Below are positions 1 to 4,371 of a stretch of DNA of 6,492 nt, piece by piece (the stretch's first letter is position 1; the number at the start of each line of letters is the position of its first letter). The stretch is from Planctomycetota bacterium (GTDB lineage: Bacteria > Planctomycetota > Planctomycetia > Pirellulales > Pirellulaceae): positions 1 to 6,492 of the forward strand of contig JAJSAJ010000551.1 in assembly GCA_024274855.1 (NCBI GenBank). Direction: 5' to 3'. The notes beneath the pieces were generated by a model. It was not told the origin of the DNA, ran no database searches, and saw only the letters and a program-made list of their open reading frames with translations. The translations under genes and the position numbers were made by a program.

Positions 1-1
1 A

Positions 2-694
2 AACCGCACTAGATGGTACTATAGGCACCGCCAACTGAGCGCCCAGCTGGGCAGGTTCTTAAGCAGGGATCCGATCGGGTATCGGGGGGGCGTGACCCTC
101 TACGAGTATGTCAATGGGAAAGCAACTCTGCTGCGCGATCCGGATGGCCAAATAGGTCTGGGCGGCGGAGGTGAGCCTCCGGGATGGTGTGGAAAACCGC
201 GATGCGAACCCGTAACGGGCAGGCCGTGGCTTCCGTTTCCAACACCAACTCCTCCGCCGCCCACAGTAACTCCAACTCCGAGTTGGATCCAGGCGTTTAG
301 CGCAGCGTGCAATTCATACGGAAGCTCCATTGGATCGATATGCTGTCGAAACGGGCGATCTATTGAGGACCCTTACCCATCAAATGCTAAGGATGTTTGT
401 TACCGGTTCATGAGTGCGTATCCCAACAGCTCTAGCGCGCTTTGTGTGGCGAAGTGCCTCACCTCAGCCGAGCCCAATATCATCCGCAAGCAGGCGTGTG
501 CCTGCAGAAACGCTTTGCGATTCCAGGCCCACTTCAAATGCTATGAAGAGTGCCGGTTTTTCCCATACAACTTCTTTCCAGAAGGGAGCTGGGGAGTTGC
601 CGGTGAAATCCTCCTAGATTGGATCGAGTGTCCTTACGGCAGAGTTCCATATCATCCCGAAGAGCCCATAGGCACGTGGCCACCGCCTTTGTGA
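2..694 (+). CDS. RHS repeat-associated core protein, C-terminal part, with cysteine-rich tip (5'-partial)
   Basis: This is the 3' end of an RHS/YD-repeat gene; the reading frame is open back to the window edge, so the 5' part lies outside. Codons at nt 2-150 give the hallmark end of the RHS core: WYYRHRQLSAQLGRFLSRD, then PIGYRGGV, LYEYVNG and DPDG (nt 137-148). GTG at nt 92 is the internal Val of GGVTLYEYV, not a start. After DPDG come a glycine run, two cysteines (GWCGKPRC), a Pro/Thr linker (about nt 233-280) and a domain of about 135 residues with 11 cysteines (about nt 284-691), including CC, CxC and CxxxC spacings. RHS proteins form large secreted or surface shells whose sequence after the conserved core is variable and often toxic (family knowledge). 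I do not recognise this tip or any catalytic motif in it. The many cysteines suggest disulfides or metal binding in an exported protein. Identification as RHS is firm; a toxin role is inference. Confidence 0.9.
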   Translation, partial: NRTRWYYRHRQLSAQLGRFLSRDPIGYRGGVTLYEYVNGKATLLRDPDGQIGLGGGGEPPGWCGKPRCEPVTGRPWLPFPTPTPPPPTVTPTPSWIQAFSAACNSYGSSIGSICCRNGRSIEDPYPSNAKDVCYRFMSAYPNSSSALCVAKCLTSAEPNIIRKQACACRNALRFQAHFKCYEECRFFPYNFFPEGSWGVAGEILLDWIECPYGRVPYHPEEPIGTWPPPL

Positions 695-721
695 TGGTTC
701 GGGTTCCTGGTAGTTGTTACC

Positions 722-1267
722 ATGTGGTCCGAGTTTATGCTGCACGAATCCATATCGATCACCAGCAGGCTTACTGTGGCGCATAGCGAATATCGTTGCC
801 TACAGCTACTTGGGAAGTTATTAATACACAGCACGGTCGTTTGTGTTATTGCGCCGACTGTGGGCTTTGCAGTGCTATTCACAATATGGCCACCCGCACT
901 GGGTGACGGATGGGCAACGCCGCCTCCCCTTGCGCTCAGGTTTCCCGTAGGACTTGTCGGTGGTGTCTTGTTGCTACCTTTCTCCCTTCACTGGACAATT
1001 CCAGCGAGCCTCATTACGTGTGTCGTTAATTGTGGTTTGGGCCACACTAGCTTCAATCGAATTGTTTGGATTGGCTGGGGATCGCTCGCTGGTTTGTCTG
1101 CAGGGTGCTTCGCGACATTTCATTACAGTCTCCCAATCCCTTTGGCTTCGGTGGCCACAATCGGCGGCATCATTGGCGTCGGCATGGGCCTTGCTTGGCG
1201 CCGCGTATGGGAAGAACCAGCGCCTTTTGTCCCAAAGGAGAAGAATAGGAAAACCGTTGGGCCATGA
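722..1267 (+). CDS. Small multi-pass membrane protein, possible immunity partner of the RHS tip
   Basis: A 181-aa protein starting 27 nt after the RHS stop on the same strand. Hydrophobic stretches lie at about residues 34-56, 74-106 (one or two helices), 115-133 and 140-159, giving about four membrane spans. The N-terminal 30 residues are polar, and the C-terminus (from RRVW at about 160, ending KEKNRKTVGP) is charged and probably cytoplasmic by the positive-inside rule. I recognise no family. There is no good Shine-Dalgarno before ATG 722; an in-frame ATG at 737 is an alternative, also without one, so translation may be coupled to the upstream gene. Close spacing after an RHS C-terminus is the usual place for an immunity gene, and membrane immunity proteins exist for membrane-acting toxins; this is context inference only. 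The last codons and stop lie in a repeat found again at 1418-1460. Confidence 0.6.
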   Translation: MWSEFMLHESISITSRLTVAHSEYRCLQLLGKLLIHSTVVCVIAPTVGFAVLFTIWPPALGDGWATPPPLALRFPVGLVGGVLLLPFSLHWTIPASLITCVVNCGLGHTSFNRIVWIGWGSLAGLSAGCFATFHYSLPIPLASVATIGGIIGVGMGLAWRRVWEEPAPFVPKEKNRKTVGP

Positions 1268-1274
1268 CGGTGAG
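1232..1274 (+). repeat. Direct repeat, copy 1 (end of the membrane-protein gene)
   Basis: A 43-nt segment covering the last codons and stop of the membrane-protein gene plus 7 nt beyond. It matches 1418-1460 at 36 of 43 positions without gaps. In the gene's frame copy 1 ends PKEKNRKTVGP-stop and copy 2 would read PKDRSRKAVGP-stop. The substitutions fall at all codon positions and the match continues past the stop, so a DNA-level repeat is at least as likely as a duplicated coding end. Confidence 0.7.
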
Positions 1275-1417
1275 GAAGCGCGTGGCGCAAGCGGCGAGGG
1301 AGTGACGGCAGAATCGCCAGTGACTCTATACTAAAGGGGAAAAGTAACGCGCGGGTCTTCTCCCTCGAAGCGCGCCGGAGCGAGGGGGAGCGGCGTTCGG
1401 GCAAGCGCGACACCGTT

Positions 1418-1460
1418 CCAAAGGACAGGAGTAGGAAAGCAGTTGGGCCGTGACGGCGAG
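1418..1460 (+). repeat. Direct repeat, copy 2 (intergenic)
   Basis: Second copy of the 43-nt segment at 1232-1274, starting 186 nt further on. No gene-like sequence precedes it that resembles the membrane protein: the frame upstream reads low-complexity Arg/Glu/Ser. It is therefore either a leftover 3' end of a displaced paralogous gene or one unit of a dispersed intergenic repeat. Confidence 0.7.
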
Positions 1461-1505
1461 CTGGTCACCCTACGACTGGGGAGCACGAGTCGAGTCGTGC
1501 CAGCT
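1459..1505. repeat. Imperfect stem-loop in the spacer
   Basis: An inner inverted repeat GCACGA (1483-1488) / TCGTGC (1495-1500) has a 6-nt loop. An outer pair AGCTGG (1459-1464) / CCAGCT (1500-1505) encloses it, sharing base 1500. There is no T-run after it, so it is not a classical intrinsic terminator. It directly follows repeat copy 2 and may be part of the same intergenic element. Confidence 0.4.
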
Positions 1506-1546
1506 AGAACGCCTCTCGGCTCCATCCAGTTTCATTGTTATCTTGG

Positions 1547-1680
1547 TAACCGTTCACGGAATGTAGGCCGCCGGTTCGCTTCCAAGGGGTCAGACCCATT
1601 TTCGGCGACAAAATCCGTTCGCGTAAAGAAACGCTTTTTCCGCCGAAAATTGCGTCAGACCCCAGCCGCGTGAACGGCTA
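1547..1680. repeat. Nested inverted-repeat element, REP/MITE-like
   Basis: Three nested palindromic layers are visible. The outer arms 1547-1558 and 1669-1680 match at 11 of 12 positions (TAACCGTTCACG against the complement of CGTGAACGGCTA). The middle arms are 1586-1607, beginning GGGGTCAGACCC and running into TTTTCGGCG, and 1641-1663, CGCCGAAAA through GTCAGACCCC; they pair almost completely with two substitutions and one extra base. The inner hairpin is GCGT (1621-1624) / ACGC (1631-1634). The whole could fold into one long cruciform or RNA hairpin. It has no coding content. GGGGTCAGACCC-type palindromes recall REP sequences mobilised by REP-associated tyrosine transposases, but no transposase is in the window, so the class is inferred. 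Confidence 0.7.
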
Positions 1681-1867
1681 CTTATCTTGGAAGACGGCCG
1701 AGCGAAAACGGATCCAACAAATTGCCGCGTGGCCAAGGCCGAATCCGAACGCGCCTTGCATTCCGGAGCAGCTCACAATCCGGTTGCCGCGTACTCACCC
1801 GTTTGGCCAAATCCGGAAAACAGAGTGGAACGGCTCTACACAACGGTGTATTCTGAGGGGATCATTC

Positions 1868-1874
1868 AAAGGAG
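1868..1874 (+). promoter_or_regulatory. Shine-Dalgarno site of the isochorismatase-ThuA gene
   Basis: AAAGGAG lies 8 nt before ATG 1883. It decides the start: the frame is open back to a GTG at 1670, but that GTG sits in the repeat element, has no ribosome site, and would place 71 unrelated residues before a good signal peptide. Confidence 0.8.
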
Positions 1875-1882
1875 ATTCTGAC

Positions 1883-3475
1883 ATGCCGCGTTTGAGCCGA
1901 ACGTTCTCTCTAGCCGCCTTTTGCGGACTTCTCACTTCGGTGATGATCGCCGATTTGCAGGGCGAGGAGACTCTGGTTCTCCATACTCGCCGACGGATTG
2001 AAACCAAGAAATGGACTCCGCCTCCCAAGAAGCATACCAAGCTCTCTGCTTCTGTCAGCGAACGTCCTTTTACATTGGTCTATCAAACAGAAAACTGGGA
2101 TCCCGGCAAGACCGCCATTATCATTTGCGATATGTGGGATACGATGGGTTGCAAGATTCCCGCCGACCGCGTCGCGGAAATGGCCCCTCGCATGAACGAA
2201 GTCATTGCAGATGCCCGCAAACGGGGTGTCCTCATTATCCATGCGCCCAGTGGCAATGTGGATTACTATCGCAACACGCCGCAACGGGCTCTTTGTCTCG
2301 ATGCCCCGCGAGTCGAAACATGTGTTCCGCTCCAATGGAATCACCTGGACAAGAAACGCGAACCTCCATTGCCGATCGACGATTCGGACAACGGATGGGA
2401 AGGCCCGGTTCAGAAGGGGCGCCCGCAGACTCATCAGCACGATGCCATCAAGATTGGCGAAGGGGACGCCATTGGTGCCGGCAGAGAGGTCTATTACTTG
2501 CTTCACCAACGCAAAATCGAAAACGTCATCCTCATGGGTGTCCACACGAACATGTGCGTTTTGGGGCGTCCCTTTGGGATCCGCCAATTGACCTACCTTG
2601 GCATGACCGTCGCCCTGATGCGCGATATGACCGACTGTCTCTACAATCCCAAAATGGCGCCTCATGTCAGCCACTATCGCGGCACCGATATGGTGATCGA
2701 GCACATTGAAAAATACTGGTGCCCTACGATTCTCAGTACTGATTTCCTCAACAAGCCCGCCTTTCGTTTCGCTGGTGACACTCGGCCCCATGTCGTCTTT
2801 CTGGTCAGCGACGACCACTACCACGCCGATAAGACTCTCCCTGAATATGCACAATGGTTGCGTGAGAATCACAACCTCCATTGCACCGTGTTGCACGGCG
2901 AAGGTCAGCACACACTTCCAGGAATCGCCAATCTCGAAACCGCCGACGCAGTCGTGTTGTTTGTTCGTCGACTTGGTATAACCACGGGGCAGATCGATGC
3001 ATTACGGCATTATGTCGCTGCCGGTAAACCCCTGATCGGCCTTCGTACAGCCAGCCACGCCTTCACCATGCACTACAAGTCGCCGGCAGGCTTCAAACCC
3101 CCGAAGGGTCATGCTGAATGGAGAGACTTCGACGCGGCTGTTCTGGGCGGGAATTATTCCAATCACGGACCTAATGATCTCGGAACGGACGTAACGATCG
3201 TCTCGGCGGCGGCAAACCACCCCATTCTCAAGGGTGTTACCCCCACAGCCTGGCACAGCGTTAGTTCACTCTATTTTGCCAGTCCGATCGCCGACGACGC
3301 TCTTCTTCTCATGCAGGGTCGCATCCCCGACCGAGTCGAACCCTTAACCTGGATTCGAGAGAAGTCCGAGCGTCGCGGCAAGGTCTTCTACACTTCTCTT
3401 GGTCATCCCGATGACTTCAAACAACCGCCCTTCCGCCAACTACTTGCCAATGCCATCCACTGGGCATTGGAATAG
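1883..3475 (+). CDS. Exported isochorismatase-like hydrolase fused to a ThuA-like domain
   Basis: A 530-aa protein. Residues 1-27 look like a Sec signal peptide: MPRLSR, a hydrophobic core about 8-23, then a likely cleavage near ADLQG; no lipobox. Residues about 70-280 are an isochorismatase-like cysteine hydrolase. The strand TAIIICDMWD carries the probable catalytic Asp83, Lys190 in DAIKIGEGDAIG is the likely triad Lys, and Cys225 in GVHTNMCVLGRP is the nucleophile, so all three expected residues are present. Residues about 301-530 are a ThuA-like domain (class I glutamine-amidotransferase fold): VVFLVSDD, the EYAQWL helix, ADAVVLFVRR, GKPLIGLRTASHAF, GGNYSNHG, and an end YTSLGHPDDF...LANAIHWAL. 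ThuA domains are linked to sugar metabolism, and isochorismatase-family enzymes cleave amides or vinyl ethers; the substrate here cannot be read from sequence. It is monocistronic as far as seen, converging on the - strand genes. Confidence 0.9.
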   Translation: MPRLSRTFSLAAFCGLLTSVMIADLQGEETLVLHTRRRIETKKWTPPPKKHTKLSASVSERPFTLVYQTENWDPGKTAIIICDMWDTMGCKIPADRVAEMAPRMNEVIADARKRGVLIIHAPSGNVDYYRNTPQRALCLDAPRVETCVPLQWNHLDKKREPPLPIDDSDNGWEGPVQKGRPQTHQHDAIKIGEGDAIGAGREVYYLLHQRKIENVILMGVHTNMCVLGRPFGIRQLTYLGMTVALMRDMTDCLYNPKMAPHVSHYRGTDMVIEHIEKYWCPTILSTDFLNKPAFRFAGDTRPHVVFLVSDDHYHADKTLPEYAQWLRENHNLHCTVLHGEGQHTLPGIANLETADAVVLFVRRLGITTGQIDALRHYVAAGKPLIGLRTASHAFTMHYKSPAGFKPPKGHAEWRDFDAAVLGGNYSNHGPNDLGTDVTIVSAAANHPILKGVTPTAWHSVSSLYFASPIADDALLLMQGRIPDRVEPLTWIREKSERRGKVFYTSLGHPDDFKQPPFRQLLANAIHWALE

Positions 3476-3517
3476 AGTCTCTCTCCGTAGAATGCGCGCA
3501 TGTTGTTCATACGTGAG

Positions 3518-3537
3518 CAAAGACGGCGGAGTCTTTG
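3518..3537 (+). terminator. Weak terminator-like hairpin
   Basis: A perfect 7-bp stem CAAAGAC (3518-3524) / GTCTTTG (3531-3537) with a 6-nt loop, 42 nt after the stop of the isochorismatase-ThuA gene. Position fits a terminator, but no T-run follows on either strand, so this may be only a chance hairpin. Confidence 0.25.
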
Positions 3538-3598
3538 ACGAAGCAAGGGACCGACGTTCACGACCGCAGATCGCACGTGAAAGATTCGCGCTAGAGTG

Positions 3599-3624
3599 TC
3601 AGGTTGTGATCTCAGGTTGTGATA
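3599..3624 (+). repeat. Short tandem repeat, 13-nt unit twice
   Basis: TCAGGTTGTGAT occurs at 3599-3610 and again at 3612-3623, giving two adjacent 13-nt units that differ only at the last base. It lies in the gene-free spacer. It could be a recent slippage duplication or a pair of protein-binding sites; nothing in the sequence decides. Confidence 0.55.
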
Positions 3625-3662
3625 TACGCGGACTGTGCGCGCATGTTTCATGAGCGCCCAAC

Positions 3663-3690
3663 GGGAGCGCCTAAAAGCAGCCTCGCTCCC
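3663..3690. repeat. Inverted repeat in the gene-free spacer
   Basis: GGGAGCG (3663-3669) pairs perfectly with CGCTCCC (3684-3690) across a 14-nt loop. A second small palindrome, GGGG (3695-3698) / CCCC (3704-3707), follows at once. No T-run follows. Role unknown. Confidence 0.4.
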
Positions 3691-3875
3691 TATTGGGGTG
3701 GTGCCCCTTCCGCCTTGGGATGATTTTCCCTGAAACACATGGAGACGCGCGAGGTCAGATTCAGGCCATGGTCTTCTTATCTGTGTCTGAGTGTGTGCCG
3801 AGCCACAGTCTCACTCTTGCGAGCCTGGAGTGACGACCACTGTCTGATTCAAAGTTGGTGCTGTGGCCGGACACT

Positions 3876-4319
3876 TCAGTATGCGACCGTCGGACGGCGA
3901 GTGACCTTTGCGGACTTTCTTGCCCGGTAACGAATAGCGAGTACCACATCATACAGCGAAACGTTTTGACTCTGAAAGCTGACGACGTTCCAAAGAGCCT
4001 CGCCTTGGTTCGGACTGTTTGACGCTCCGAACGCGATGGAATTCCGTCCCTGGTGAGCCGGATGAGTGAATTTGTGTCGTCCTTTGATTCTCAACTCTCC
4101 ATCCACGTGGATCAGAAGGTCGTCTCCCTTGATGAGCACTCGGTACGTATGGAAGTCGTTTGTCGTGATGGACGGCTCAGATGGATCGTCAGGCGTCAGC
4201 GAAAACTCACATCCGCCGAACGCTGTACTCTCCTTGAACACTTGGACACGCTCTTGGACACGCTCTTGCGAAACGTTCTTTTGCACAAACAGCTCGGCAC
4301 CAACGGGAGCCCGTTGATG
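3876..4319 (-). pseudogene. C-terminal fragment of a LamG/concanavalin-like domain protein
   Basis: The frame runs from just after a stop (4320-4322) to a stop at 3876-3878. Counting from a possible GTG at 4286, residues about 23-118 look like the second half of a concanavalin-like (LamG-type) beta-sandwich: GGCEFSL, NDFHTYRVLIKGDDLLIHVDG, FTHPAHQGRNSIAFGASNSP, GEALWNVVSF and LYDVVLAIRY. This block commonly ends secreted planctomycete enzymes of sialidase or glycosidase type (recalled family pattern). The N-terminal half of the fold and any enzyme domain are missing. The GTG has no ribosome site, and the frame above it (HQRAPVGAELFVQKNV) reads on into the stop at 4320. I therefore take it as a truncated remnant. 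It follows the large - strand gene by 52 nt, but that gene ends naturally. A short functional binding protein is less likely but possible. Confidence 0.6.
4241..4268. repeat. 12-nt tandem duplication inside the LamG remnant
   Basis: CTTGGACACGCT is present twice in succession (4241-4252, 4253-4264) with a further partial CTTG. On the - strand it gives the in-frame doublet ERVQ-ERVQ. It sits just before the recognisable part of the domain and looks like replication slippage. Confidence 0.65.
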
Positions 4320-4371
4320 TCAGCGGCAGAAGCTCAACGGCTCGTGGACGAAAGTGAGAAGCTGTTTGCCT

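Larger units (their letters stand above)
1268..1882. other. Intergenic spacer without a convincing gene
   Basis: This 615-nt stretch between the membrane-protein stop and the start of the isochorismatase-ThuA gene holds part of direct-repeat copy 1, all of copy 2, a stem-loop at 1459-1505 and the nested inverted-repeat element at 1547-1680. Open frames here translate to low-complexity Arg/Ser/Pro-rich sequence with no start signal or domain. I see no clear -35/-10 promoter pair; the promoter of the downstream gene probably lies in 1681-1860. Confidence 0.6.
3476..3875. other. Gene-free spacer between convergent genes
   Basis: No convincing gene is seen in these 400 nt. Frames open on either strand give Cys/Arg/Ser-rich translations with no domain or ribosome site, or overlap the end of the isochorismatase-ThuA gene. 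The stretch holds a weak hairpin, a 13-nt tandem repeat and inverted repeats, listed separately. Confidence 0.55.

Noticed and set aside
1264..1305. ATGA overlap giving a 13-codon frame after the membrane-protein gene
   Set aside because: Too short, Arg/Ala-rich, and it sits in the direct repeat; nothing supports translation.
1547..1680. Reading the nested palindrome as a CRISPR unit or an intrinsic terminator
   Set aside because: There is a single unit with no spacer-repeat series, and no T-run follows the stem; the nested terminal arms fit a REP/MITE-like element better.
1670..1882. N-terminal extension of the isochorismatase-ThuA protein from GTG 1670
   Set aside because: The GTG lies in the inverted-repeat element without a ribosome site; the 71 added residues resemble no domain and would bury a good signal peptide that follows a strong AAAGGAG at ATG 1883.
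2011..2709. 232-codon open frame on the + strand in another frame
   Set aside because: It overlaps the isochorismatase domain in a different frame, and its translation is Arg/Ser/Cys/His-rich with no domain.
1910..2911. Long open frame of 333 codons on the - strand
   Set aside because: It lies wholly antisense to the well-supported isochorismatase-ThuA gene and its translation shows no domain; a shadow of codon bias.
3403..3738. 111-codon open frame on the - strand in the spacer
   Set aside because: It overlaps the 3' end of the isochorismatase-ThuA gene antisense, has no ribosome site, and I can place its Arg-rich translation in no family.
3739..3930. 63-codon open frame on the + strand before the LamG remnant
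   Set aside because: Cys/Arg/Ser-rich translation, no Shine-Dalgarno, overlaps the end of the opposite-strand LamG frame.
4320..4371. LamG fragment as a frameshifted C-terminus of the large - strand gene
   Set aside because: The large protein ends with a complete-looking beta tail, and the 52 nt between the two have stops in several frames with no recognisable joining sequence.
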